A stretch of 64,000 nt of DNA. It comes from Clostridia bacterium. GTDB lineage: Bacteria; Bacillota; Clostridia; Oscillospirales; Acutalibacteraceae. The DNA is taken from NCBI GenBank assembly GCA_017414965.1, contig JAFQJL010000007.1, positions 1 to 64,000 on the forward strand. Reading direction: 5' to 3'. Under the pieces are notes generated by a model, which saw nothing but the letters and a program-made list of their open reading frames with translations, had not been told where the DNA came from and did no database searches. Positions 53,479 through 61,115 of the stretch are shown here, one piece after another. Each line of letters begins with the position of its first letter. Position 1 is the stretch's first letter. Made by a program: the position numbers and the translations under genes.

Positions 53479-53597
53479 CATATCATTTTAAAAATCCAGT
53501 AAATCATTCCATACACAATACTCGCCACCGTGCCGTAGACGATGACGGGACCGGCGATCTTGAACATATTCGCACCAAGCCCCATCACGAATCCTTC
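53478..53597 (-). pseudogene. Detached C-terminal fragment of a spoVAC-like gene
   Basis: On the - strand this encodes 39 residues starting EGFVMGLGANMFKIAGPVIV and continuing YGTVASIVYGMIYW to a stop. The intact SpoVAC at 54586-55029 ends in a closely matching stretch (EGFVLGVGVKMFTIAGPVIL, YGTVASIVYGIIYW). Homology stops abruptly at 53597, where an AT-rich segment beginning tggtgtcaagttaggacaca takes over. There is no start codon or RBS. The two copies differ at many silent sites, so this is not a very recent duplication. Confidence 0.85.
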
Positions 53598-53637
53598 TGC
53601 TGGTGTCAAGTTAGGACACAGTTATTTTAAAAAAACA

Positions 53638-53666
53638 TTTACATTAAATTAGCAGTGTGATATACT
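53638..53666 (+). promoter_or_regulatory. Promoter of the yitT-like gene
   Basis: TTTACA (53638-53643), 17-base spacer and TATACT (53661-53666). Confidence 0.7.
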
Positions 53667-53697
53667 ACAATATATCTTTCAAAAGAGGGGACTTCAA

Positions 53698-54336
53698 ATG
53701 TTTAAAAATAAACAAGCACTAATTATTGAATATTTACTGATTATGTTAGGAAGCACTCTTTATGCTGTAAGCACTGTGCTGTTTATTTTTCCACATTCCT
53801 TACTGCTTGGCGGTACAAGCGGTATTTCAGTAATTCTCACTTTCTTTTTAACCTTTTCGCCGGCAAGCATACTAATGATTATCAATTTTTTACTAATCCT
53901 TGTTGCCTTTGTGGTGCTTGGCAAAGATATGGGGTTAAAAACCTTTGTGGGTTCCACCTTAACCACCGTTTTTGTCGGTGTTTTTGAAAAGATTCTTCAA
54001 TTTAATGAACCTATCATTTCAAATCCACATCTTTCGGCGGTTATAGGTGCGGTCATCATAGCGATTGCCAGCGGCGTAATGTTTTATGTGCGTTCAAGTT
54101 CGGGCGGCACCGATGTCATCGCTTTGATTATCCAAAAATTTTCAAGCGTCAAAATAGGTAAAGCATTATTGCTTACCGATGTTTTGATCGTGATTGCGGG
54201 CGGTCTTTTATCCAATTGGGTAATTTTGCTTTCTTCTTTTTTAGGGTTGCTTGTTAAAACGCTGGGTATTGATCTTGTTATTGCGCAAATCGCAAAACTC
54301 AAAAACAGGAAAGAGGAAAACCATAATAATGTATAG
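53698..54336 (+). CDS. YitT-family membrane protein
   Basis: A 212-residue protein with about five hydrophobic helices and the family signature FPHSLLLGGTSGISVIL near residue 30 and RSSSGGTDVIALIIQK near 130. It lacks the C-terminal soluble DUF2179 domain found in longer YitT proteins. RBS gaggggac lies upstream. The gene is strongly AT-rich compared with the genome, sits between two spoVAC-derived sequences and next to broken ORFs, and is probably horizontally acquired. Function unknown. Confidence 0.88.
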   Translation: MFKNKQALIIEYLLIMLGSTLYAVSTVLFIFPHSLLLGGTSGISVILTFFLTFSPASILMIINFLLILVAFVVLGKDMGLKTFVGSTLTTVFVGVFEKILQFNEPIISNPHLSAVIGAVIIAIASGVMFYVRSSSGGTDVIALIIQKFSSVKIGKALLLTDVLIVIAGGLLSNWVILLSSFLGLLVKTLGIDLVIAQIAKLKNRKEENHNNV

Positions 54337-54457
54337 TTATCATATACACTCAACCTTCAGCGATGGAAAAAACACTACACCATTTTACATCAGAACAATA
54401 TGCCCTACCGGCGCAAAGCGTGGGAGCATAACGGAGAAACCGTTACTAAGCTTGTAA
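54329..54457 (+). pseudogene. Truncated PHP-domain (histidinol-phosphatase-like) gene start
   Basis: The frame opens MYSYHIHSTFSDGKN, the diagnostic N-terminus of PHP-domain phosphatases (the H-x-H metal site), then loses similarity and stops after 42 codons; full-length enzymes have about 260 residues. It overlaps the end of yitT by 8 bases, so it was probably an operon partner that was deleted during rearrangement. Confidence 0.6.
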
Positions 54458-54560
54458 ACCCATCTTTAGAGTTAAAGAAGAAAGCGGTAGATTTACTTTT
54501 CGAAACGGGAAAATATATTCTTGAAACGTATGATTGCTTTGAAGAATACGCAAAAAGGCT
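54337..54560 (+). pseudogene. Remnant reading frame of unknown origin
   Basis: In a second frame the sequence stays open and protein-like (MPYRRKAWEHNGETVTKLVN; KYILETYDCFEEYAKRL) without a start signal, and runs into a terminator. It seems to be the 3' part of another deleted gene fused to the PHP remnant. I do not recognise the family. Confidence 0.4.
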
Positions 54561-54580
54561 TGACCTCGTGGTCAAGCCTT
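54555..54580 (+). terminator. Intrinsic terminator ending the AT-rich segment
   Basis: Stem aaggcttgac / gtcaagcctt around ctcgtg, close to the end of spoVAC on the other strand. The T run is weak. Confidence 0.65.
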
Positions 54581-54585
54581 TATCG

Positions 54586-55029
54586 TTAGAACAGGGTTGT
54601 TATCCAATAAATAATCCCATACACAATACTTGCTACCGTGCCGTAGAGGATGACCGGTCCGGCGATGGTAAACATCTTCACACCCACACCTAGCACAAAT
54701 CCCTCGCTTTTAAATTCCATCGCCGGCGAGGCAATGGAATTGGCAAAGCCCGAGATCGGCACCAGCGTACCGGCGCCGGCGTGCTTGGCGATGTCGTCGT
54801 ATTTATGAAACGCCGTGAGGATCACCGCCAGCGCCATCACGGTCAGCGACGCCATCAGCGAGGCGGTTTTCTGCTCGAAACCCATAGACGTGGCGAGCGT
54901 CACGATTCCCTCGCCAAAGGCGCAGATCGCGCCGCCGAACAAAAATGCCAGCAGACAATCCTTTCCCACCGGCGACCCCGGCGACAGCCGTTTGTTCATC
55001 TCTTGATATTCCGAAAAACTCGGTTGCAT
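54586..55029 (-). CDS. spoVAC: Stage V sporulation protein AC
   Basis: A 147-residue inner-membrane protein of the forespore DPA channel. The ATG at 55029 has aaaggag 8 bases upstream. Segments SPVGKDCLLAFLFGGAICAF, AGAGTLVPISGFANSIASPA, MEFKSEGFVLGVG and the C-terminal YGTVASIVYGIIYW are characteristic; about four helices. SpoVAC behaves as a mechanosensitive channel releasing DPA in Bacillus germination. spoVAD normally follows directly but here is 5.6 kb downstream. Confidence 0.93.
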   Translation of the reverse strand: MQPSFSEYQEMNKRLSPGSPVGKDCLLAFLFGGAICAFGEGIVTLATSMGFEQKTASLMASLTVMALAVILTAFHKYDDIAKHAGAGTLVPISGFANSIASPAMEFKSEGFVLGVGVKMFTIAGPVILYGTVASIVYGIIYWITTLF

Positions 55030-55101
55030 GCCCACCACTCCTTTTCTAAAAACATTCCCGATTTTTTACAAATTATTCACGAAAACCGCCAGACTTCTCC
55101 C

Positions 55102-55130
55102 TTGACAGCGAATTTTTACGGGGATATAAT
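55102..55130 (+). promoter_or_regulatory. Perfect-consensus sigma-A promoter
   Basis: TTGACA (55102-55107), 17-base spacer, TATAAT (55125-55130), 29 bases before the start codon of the 574-residue membrane protein. An exact consensus predicts strong constitutive expression. Confidence 0.85.
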
Positions 55131-55159
55131 GAAATCATAAGAAAGAGGAGGGATCTCTT

Positions 55160-56884
55160 ATGGAAAAAACAACTATCCGTCCGACGTTTTGGTCGATCGT
55201 GCTTCGCACGTTGATCTCGGCGGCATTTGTGTTCTTGCATTTCTGGTTTGTGCTGCCGCCGCTGAATCTGCGCAGTCCGGATTTCTGGTGGTTTTTGTTT
55301 ATCAACGTGGCGGTGGTCAGCGTTATTTTCCTGATCGGACACGTCGCCCTTGGCATTAAGCTGAAAAAGGGCAGAAACGGCTCGGTTGAGATTACCGGCG
55401 ACGGCACGCCGTTGAAGGAGACTGTGAAGAAACTGCCCAAGCTCGTGCTGGTGTTTGCCGGCGCGGCGGTGACGGTATTTGCGGTGTTCGCCCTCTCGGC
55501 GATGATCTTCTCGCCGCTGTTTTTCGCCTCGTCTTATAAGGATCTGATCCAGAGCACCGAAGGCGATTTCTCCGAGGATATTTCGGAAATTTCGTGGACG
55601 CAGATTCCGGTCGTGGACCGCGACAGCGCCTCGCGCCTCGGCTCGCGCAAGCTGGGCGAGATCGATGATCTGGTTTCCCAGTTCGAGGTGGCGGAAAACT
55701 ATACCCAGATCAATTATCGGGATAAGGCGACCCGCGTTACGCCGCTGTTGTACGGCGATTTCTTTAAATGGATCAAGAATCAGTCGTCTGGTATTCCGGC
55801 GTATATCAGCATGGATATGACCACGCAGGAAACCTCGCTGGTGCGGCTGGAAACCCCCATTAAATACTCCGAGAGCGAGTATTTTATGCGCAACATCCAC
55901 CGCTATCTGCGGTTCTGCTATCCGACCAAACTGTTTGACGACGTGTCGTTTGAGATCGACGAAGACGGTACGCCGTACTGGGTGGCTTCCACCTATACCT
56001 ATCGCATCGGTCTGGCAAGCGGCCACGACGCCAACGGCGCAGTGCTGGTCAATGCCGTTACCGGCGAGCACGCGTACTACGCGGTGGGCGATATTCCGTC
56101 GTGGGTGGATCAGGTATACGATTCGGATATGATCCTCACCCAGTTGACCTACTACGGCGAGTACCAGAACGGTTTCTGGAACTCGGTGTTCGGACAGACG
56201 GGCGTCAAGTATCCGACCGACGGCTACAACTATCTCGCCATTGACGACGACGTGTGGCTGTACACCGGTATGACCTCGGCTGGCGGGGACGAGTCCAACG
56301 TCGGATTTGTGCTGGTCAACCTGCGCACCAAGGAAACCAAATACTACGCCGTTCCGGGCGCGGAGGAATACTCGGCGATGAGCTCGGCGGAAGGTCAGGT
56401 ACAGCACCTCAACTACGAGTCGACTTTCCCGCTTTTGCTGAATATCGGCGACCGCCCGACGTATTTTATGTCGCTTAAGGATAACGCCGGTCTGGTGAAG
56501 ATGTATGCGTTTGTAGACGTCGAGCAGTACCAGATCGTCGGCACCGGCAACACCGTGCAGCTGGCGCGTCAGGCGTATACGCAGAAACTGCAGGAGAACA
56601 ACGTCCACATCAACACCGAAACGCCGGAAGAAGCACCGGTTGACACGATCGAGGTCACCGGCAAGATCGACGAGATCCACGAGGTAGTCAAGGGCGGCAA
56701 CACCGTCTACTACTTCCGCTTGGCCGAGGAAAACACGGTGTTTTTTACGGCGGCGATCGACCTGCATTTCACCCTGCCGTTCTGGAAAGCAGGGGACACC
56801 GTAACCTTTACGGTGGAGAGCGAACAAGATTCCTCTACACCGCCGGCCCTCACCGCCATTTCCGATTGGAAAGAAGCAAAATAA
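55160..56884 (+). CDS. Large membrane-anchored protein of unknown function (574 aa)
   Basis: RBS gaggaggg precedes ATG 55160. Three hydrophobic segments lie in the first 120 residues (about 10-32, 42-64, 88-118), followed by a soluble domain of about 450 residues rich in aromatic and acidic residues (YYGEYQNGFWNSVFG; YNYLAIDDDVWLYTGM; TKYYAVPGAEEYSAM). The last 80 residues (VTGKIDEIHEVVKGGNTVYY ... GDTVTFTVESE) look like an OB-type beta barrel. I do not recognise a family name. The perfect promoter suggests abundant expression; G+C is typical of the genome. Confidence 0.75.
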   Translation: MEKTTIRPTFWSIVLRTLISAAFVFLHFWFVLPPLNLRSPDFWWFLFINVAVVSVIFLIGHVALGIKLKKGRNGSVEITGDGTPLKETVKKLPKLVLVFAGAAVTVFAVFALSAMIFSPLFFASSYKDLIQSTEGDFSEDISEISWTQIPVVDRDSASRLGSRKLGEIDDLVSQFEVAENYTQINYRDKATRVTPLLYGDFFKWIKNQSSGIPAYISMDMTTQETSLVRLETPIKYSESEYFMRNIHRYLRFCYPTKLFDDVSFEIDEDGTPYWVASTYTYRIGLASGHDANGAVLVNAVTGEHAYYAVGDIPSWVDQVYDSDMILTQLTYYGEYQNGFWNSVFGQTGVKYPTDGYNYLAIDDDVWLYTGMTSAGGDESNVGFVLVNLRTKETKYYAVPGAEEYSAMSSAEGQVQHLNYESTFPLLLNIGDRPTYFMSLKDNAGLVKMYAFVDVEQYQIVGTGNTVQLARQAYTQKLQENNVHINTETPEEAPVDTIEVTGKIDEIHEVVKGGNTVYYFRLAEENTVFFTAAIDLHFTLPFWKAGDTVTFTVESEQDSSTPPALTAISDWKEAK

Positions 56885-56887
56885 AAC

Positions 56888-56921
56888 AAAAAACCGGTCA
56901 GCCACACGCTGACCGGTTTTT
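56888..56921. terminator. Bidirectional terminator between the membrane protein and asnB
   Basis: Stem aaaaccggtcagc / gctgaccggtttt around cacac with flanking A and T runs. Confidence 0.9.
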
Positions 56922-56922
56922 C

Positions 56923-58731
56923 TTATATCGCAAACTGAACGTTGTATTTTTCAACCCATTCCTCAAATTGCAGCAGCCACGCAAGCAACTGCGGCTTACC
57001 CATTAACTGCCCAAACCACGTGCCGCCGCGGCTTTCGAGAAGCTGCGCCAGCGCTTCGGGCGCGAGCAACGCAGCCAGCGCGCTGTCCGAGCGCGACAGC
57101 CGTTCTTTCAGCAGATCGGTGACCAGCTTTTCGTAGGCGGGGTTGTGTGTCTTGGGGTAGGGGCTTTTCTTGCGCCACAAAATGTCGTCGGGGAGCAGTC
57201 CGTCCATGGCCTGTCGCAAAAGCGCCTTTTCGGTGTTGCCGGCAAATTTGATATGCCACGGCACGTTGAACACGTACTCCAAAATTCGATGATCGGCGTA
57301 CGGGACGCGCACTTCCACGCCGGAAGCCATCGACATCCGATCCTTCCGTTCCAGAAGCGACGCCATGAAATAGTTGACCGACAACCACGTTGCTACACGC
57401 GCGGTGCGATCCTCGTCCGGCTCGCCGTCGACAAGCGGACACGCCTCCAGCGTCTGCCGATAGATGTCGCAGAGAGCGTCGTAGCCGTCCTTCGGGCGTG
57501 CCCATTCCGGTCGGAACAGATTGGCGCGCACAAACGGGTCGTGTACCCACGGGAAGAACTCACGATAGAGCATTTCGGGGCGATAGAACCACGGATAACC
57601 GCCGAAGATCTCGTCGGCGCACTCGCCGCACAGCGCGACGGTATGACGGTTTTTGACCTGCCGACAGAACCACAGAAGCGAGGAATCGATGTCCGCTTGA
57701 CCGGGGAAATCCCGCGCGGTCACCGCGTCCGACAGACACGCCGCCACCTCGTCGGTCGGCACGGTCAGCACGGTGTGCGACGTGCCGAGCGCCCGTGCCG
57801 CGCGAATGGCGTACATATCGTCTCCCTGCGGCTGGAACAGCGTGCGGTGGAAGTGTTGCTTGTTGCCTTCGTATTCAAACGAATAGGTGGAAAGTGCATC
57901 GGTGTTTTTGGCGGCGATCGCCGTGACGGCGGAGGAATCCAAGCCGCCGGATAAAAACGTACACAGCGGCACGTCGCTGCCGAGTTGTCGTACGACCGCA
58001 TCGGTCAACAACGCACGCACGTGATCGGCGGCTTCCTCGTAGGAATCAGAGCACGTGGTGGCTTTCAGCGACCAGTAGGGGTGAAGCCGCAGACCGTCGC
58101 GCGAGAAATAACCGGCGTGAGCCGGTAATACCTCGCGGATATCGCGGAAAATACCGCTTCCCGGCACCGTGACCGGCGACAAAAATAAGAGTTGCCATAG
58201 TCCGTCGGCGTCCACAACAGGGGATACGTCGGGATGTGCGAGTAACGCCTTGATCTCGGAAGCGAACAACAGCGTATCGCCGACCAGACTGTAAAACAAG
58301 GGCTTAACGCCGAATCGGTCGCGCGCCAAAAATAGGCGTTCGCCGTCCCACACGGCAAAGGCGAAAATGCCGTTTAGATGTTGCGGACAATCCTCGCCCA
58401 GCAGAATGTACGCCCACAGCACGACCTCCGTGTCGCAGGAGGTGGTAAAGACGGCGCCTTTGGCGGACAGCATCGGCTTCAGTTCGTCAACGTTATAGAC
58501 CTCGCCGTTGTAGACGATGGTGTAAGTTTTGCCTTGCCAATCGGCACTCATCGGCTGAATACCGCCTGCCGGATCCATCACCGACAATCGATTGTGCGCC
58601 AACGCCGCCGCGCCAGATAACCGCAGACCGTGCTGATCCGGTCCGCGATGTCGCATGGTGTCGCTGGACAACCGAATGACCGACTGCCGTGGCGGCATAT
58701 CGTAGCTGATCTCTCCGCAAATGGAACACAT
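56923..58731 (-). CDS. asnB: Asparagine synthase (glutamine-hydrolysing), in the dipicolinate operon
   Basis: 602 residues. Cys2 is the glutaminase nucleophile (MCSICG, where MCGIxG is usual), followed by MRHRGPDQHG, NGEVYN and CDTEVVLWAY. The synthetase domain has the PP-loop FLSGGLDSSAVTAI and CGECADEIFGGYPWFY. It converts aspartate and glutamine to asparagine. It begins 15 bases after dpaB, so it is transcribed with the dipicolinate genes; Bacillus has a sporulation-linked paralogue, AsnO, and this may be the counterpart here. Confidence 0.93.
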   Translation of the reverse strand: MCSICGEISYDMPPRQSVIRLSSDTMRHRGPDQHGLRLSGAAALAHNRLSVMDPAGGIQPMSADWQGKTYTIVYNGEVYNVDELKPMLSAKGAVFTTSCDTEVVLWAYILLGEDCPQHLNGIFAFAVWDGERLFLARDRFGVKPLFYSLVGDTLLFASEIKALLAHPDVSPVVDADGLWQLLFLSPVTVPGSGIFRDIREVLPAHAGYFSRDGLRLHPYWSLKATTCSDSYEEAADHVRALLTDAVVRQLGSDVPLCTFLSGGLDSSAVTAIAAKNTDALSTYSFEYEGNKQHFHRTLFQPQGDDMYAIRAARALGTSHTVLTVPTDEVAACLSDAVTARDFPGQADIDSSLLWFCRQVKNRHTVALCGECADEIFGGYPWFYRPEMLYREFFPWVHDPFVRANLFRPEWARPKDGYDALCDIYRQTLEACPLVDGEPDEDRTARVATWLSVNYFMASLLERKDRMSMASGVEVRVPYADHRILEYVFNVPWHIKFAGNTEKALLRQAMDGLLPDDILWRKKSPYPKTHNPAYEKLVTDLLKERLSRSDSALAALLAPEALAQLLESRGGTWFGQLMGKPQLLAWLLQFEEWVEKYNVQFAI

Positions 58732-58746
58732 ATGTCGAATCCTCCT

Positions 58747-59310
58747 TTATACCCACAATGGTTGCAGTTGACGACCGTCCATTGCCGCCAGCACCGTTGC
58801 CTCCAACCGCGAAAAATCCGCCACCATGGAGTTTGGTTTTGCTTGGACGTCGTCCTGATGCATCGGCACCAGATAAAAATGCCGGTAGTTTTTGAGAAGC
58901 GATAGCCCGCGCATCGAAGCCCCCAGCGCATCGTTGGTGGAAACCGCCAATACCACCGGTTTTTGCCCGCGCAGATGCGATTTGACCGCAAGCGTTGCCG
59001 GTGTATCGCTGATGCCGCCGGCCAATCGACCAATGGTCGCGCCGGTACAGGGCGCCACCACCAAAATATCAAACATCGCTTTTGGTCCGATCGGCTCCAC
59101 CTCGGTGAGAGTGGTCAGCGGCGGTCGACCGGCGATCTGCGTAAAGGTTTCGCGCCAATGGGCAGCGGTGCCGAAACGGGTATCGGTTTCGGATACCGCC
59201 GTCGAAAAGATCGGCGTGATCTCGTGACCGGAAGCTACCATCTTTTTCATCTGCTCTGCGGCTTTGGCGAGGGTGCAAAACGATCCGCAAAGTACCCAAC
59301 CGATCCTCAT
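58747..59310 (-). CDS. dpaB: Dipicolinate synthase subunit B
   Basis: A 187-residue flavoprotein-fold subunit (MRIGWVLCGSFCTLAKAAEQ; FDILVVAPCTGATIGRLAGG; LAVSTNDALGAS; HFYLVPMHQDDV). With DpaA it oxidises the lysine-pathway intermediate to dipicolinic acid in the mother cell. The start overlaps the dpaA stop (ATGA), ensuring coupled translation, and asnB follows after 15 bases. Confidence 0.95.
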   Translation of the reverse strand: MRIGWVLCGSFCTLAKAAEQMKKMVASGHEITPIFSTAVSETDTRFGTAAHWRETFTQIAGRPPLTTLTEVEPIGPKAMFDILVVAPCTGATIGRLAGGISDTPATLAVKSHLRGQKPVVLAVSTNDALGASMRGLSLLKNYRHFYLVPMHQDDVQAKPNSMVADFSRLEATVLAAMDGRQLQPLWV

Positions 59311-60173
59311 ACATCGTGCCCCCTTTTTCTCAGCATAGACAGTACCGTATCCCCAATGATTCTGCCGGCGGTTTTGGGTGCTACGCGCCCCGGCAGACCG
59401 CCGGCGGTAATCAGCCGAAAACCGCGTCTGGCGGCGGCTTTTCGATCAAAACCGCCCGGCTCGGAAGCCAGATCGATCAAAAGCGTTTGCGGATGAAGCG
59501 CCGCCAACACCGCATCGGTAAACAGCATCGCCGGCACGGTGTTGAAAACGACGTCGTAGTCGCCATCGGTCAGCCGCGCAATATCGGTGACCTGACACCC
59601 GATGTTCTGGGCGGCGGCGCGTTCCTCCGGTCGACGAGCCGCTACCGTCACGTGCGCGTGAAGCGCTACCAATCGCGGATTGAGCTCGCGGGCGATCCGT
59701 CCGCCGCCGGTGACTAAGCATCGGCTGTCGGCTAAAGTGATCGGCAGCTCCTCCATGGCGATCTGAATGGCGCCCTCGGCGGTCGGCACGGCGTTTCGCA
59801 CCGCCAATTCCTCCTCGGCGAAGTAGTCGAGCACCTGCACGCCGCTTTCGGCGGCGGTCTCGGCGACATCCGGCCGAATCAACCCGCCGAATACGGTCTG
59901 ATCCTCGCGGATCAGCGAGAAAAGGGAGGTAAGCGTTCGCGTTTCGCGCGCGAATGGCGAAAACAGGGTTTCGCCGTCCTTGGAAACCGGAAGCGGCAGG
60001 ATCACGTGGTCGGCCGCGGCCACCGCTTGCGAGAGTTGTGTACAGCCGGTAACACAGGCCGGAAGCTCCGCATAGGCAAAACCGGCGGCGATGACCGGAA
60101 AGCCGTCCGCGGCCAGTGCCTCGGTCAACCCAATGGCCCGTCTGTCACCGCCAATAACAGCAAATGTATCCAT
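59307..60173 (-). CDS. dpaA: Dipicolinate synthase subunit A
   Basis: About 288 residues. N-terminal DpaA domain (MDTFAVIGGDRRAIGLTEAL, ADHVILPLPVSKDGETLFSP) and a C-terminal Rossmann domain with RCLVTGGGRIARELNPRLVA and VTVAARRPEERAAAQ for NAD(P) binding, then LIDLASEPGGFD, typical of the family. The start at 60173 puts aaagga about 11 bases upstream; the ATG at 60182 is only 2 bases from it. First gene of dpaA-dpaB-asnB. Confidence 0.95.
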   Translation of the reverse strand: MDTFAVIGGDRRAIGLTEALAADGFPVIAAGFAYAELPACVTGCTQLSQAVAAADHVILPLPVSKDGETLFSPFARETRTLTSLFSLIREDQTVFGGLIRPDVAETAAESGVQVLDYFAEEELAVRNAVPTAEGAIQIAMEELPITLADSRCLVTGGGRIARELNPRLVALHAHVTVAARRPEERAAAQNIGCQVTDIARLTDGDYDVVFNTVPAMLFTDAVLAALHPQTLLIDLASEPGGFDRKAAARRGFRLITAGGLPGRVAPKTAGRIIGDTVLSMLRKRGHDV

Positions 60174-60238
60174 AATAGTCATCGTCCTTTCGGGTTGGTT
60201 TCACTGTCAGTATATGGCGTTGGTTACAGATGTGTGAC

Positions 60239-60267
60239 TTTACAATCCAAAAGGGATATGCTATAAT
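60239..60267 (+). promoter_or_regulatory. Promoter of the inositol-monophosphatase-family gene
   Basis: TTTACA (60239-60244), 17-base spacer and TATAAT (60262-60267), 25 bases before the start codon. Confidence 0.75.
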
Positions 60268-60292
60268 CGGGAGTTGTGAATGGGGGATGACT

Positions 60293-61057
60293 ATGCTCAG
60301 TGAGATTATGGCGATCGTACGGGAGACCGGCAAGTCGCTTCGAGAGGTGGATATCCACGAATTGTCTGTTCGTGAAAAGACAGGCAAACGGGATCTCTGC
60401 ACGGCTTATGATGTGGCAATAGAAGAAAAATTGGTCGAAAAGCTTTCCAGACTGCTGCCGGAGGCGCAGTTTATCGGCGAGGAGCGCTCCAATCTACCGC
60501 TGTCTAACGGCTGGTGCTTCGTGATCGACCCGATCGACGGTACTGCCAATTTCGTGCACGACTACCGCCACAGTTGTCTTTCGGTGGCGTTATTGAAGGA
60601 TATGGTGCCGGTCATCGGTGTGGTGTACGATCCGTATATGGATGAATTGTTTTATGCTCAACAAGGAAACGGCGCGTTTGTTAATGGGCGTCCGTTGCAC
60701 ATCCAACCGATCGCGTTGTCCGACGCCTTTGTTTCGTTTGGCACAACGCCGTACGAAGAGGAGAAAAGCCGGCGGACCATGCAACTGCTCGGCAAGGTGT
60801 TTGATCGTAGCCAGGATATCCGCCGGAGCGGTTCGGCGGCGCTGGACCTGTGCTACGTGGCAGCCGGACGTACGGGCGCGTTCTTTGAATTGGCGCTCAG
60901 CCCGTGGGATTATGCGGCCGGCGCGCTGATCGTGACCGAAGCCGGCGGTGTGGCGACCGCCGTGGACGGCAGTCCGCTGGTTTATAATCGTCGTTGCTCG
61001 GTTTTGGCCGGCAATGCGCTCGCTTGCGAGGAACTTTCGAGCATCCTCTGCGAATAA
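60293..61057 (+). CDS. Inositol monophosphatase family protein
   Basis: 254 residues; ATG 60293 is 6 bases after ggggg. The metal-binding motifs of the Li+-sensitive phosphatase family are intact: FIGEERSNL, then DPIDGTANFVHDYRH, and the C-terminal SPWDYAAGALIVTEAGG. It removes phosphate from myo-inositol-1-phosphate or a related small phosphate (NADP, PAP or fructose-1,6-bisphosphate are alternatives within the superfamily). It is monocistronic, divergent from dpaA. Confidence 0.92.
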   Translation: MLSEIMAIVRETGKSLREVDIHELSVREKTGKRDLCTAYDVAIEEKLVEKLSRLLPEAQFIGEERSNLPLSNGWCFVIDPIDGTANFVHDYRHSCLSVALLKDMVPVIGVVYDPYMDELFYAQQGNGAFVNGRPLHIQPIALSDAFVSFGTTPYEEEKSRRTMQLLGKVFDRSQDIRRSGSAALDLCYVAAGRTGAFFELALSPWDYAAGALIVTEAGGVATAVDGSPLVYNRRCSVLAGNALACEELSSILCE

Positions 61058-61076
61058 AAATCCTATTTAGAAAGCA

Positions 61077-61113
61077 AAAGAGTGACAAGGTGTTCGCCTT
61101 GCCACTCTTTCTT
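61077..61113. terminator. Bidirectional terminator between the phosphatase gene and the gerA-family gene
   Basis: Stem aagagtg-a-caagg / ccttg-c-cactctt (one mismatch) around tgttcg, then a T run. Confidence 0.85.
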
Positions 61114-61115
61114 TT

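Noticed and set aside
53599-53621. Insertion-sequence end (tggtgtcaagttaggacaca)
   Set aside because: It looks like an IS terminus, but no transposase or matching inverted end was found nearby, so it is not listed as a mobile element.
54970-55110. Sigma-G promoter upstream of spoVAC
   Set aside because: A GAATA-like -35 can be seen on the - strand, but the matching -10 agrees at only about three of seven positions.
55073-56905. 610-codon open frame opposite the 574-residue membrane protein
   Set aside because: The + strand gene has an exact promoter, good RBS and terminator; the - strand frame lacks them and crosses the terminator.
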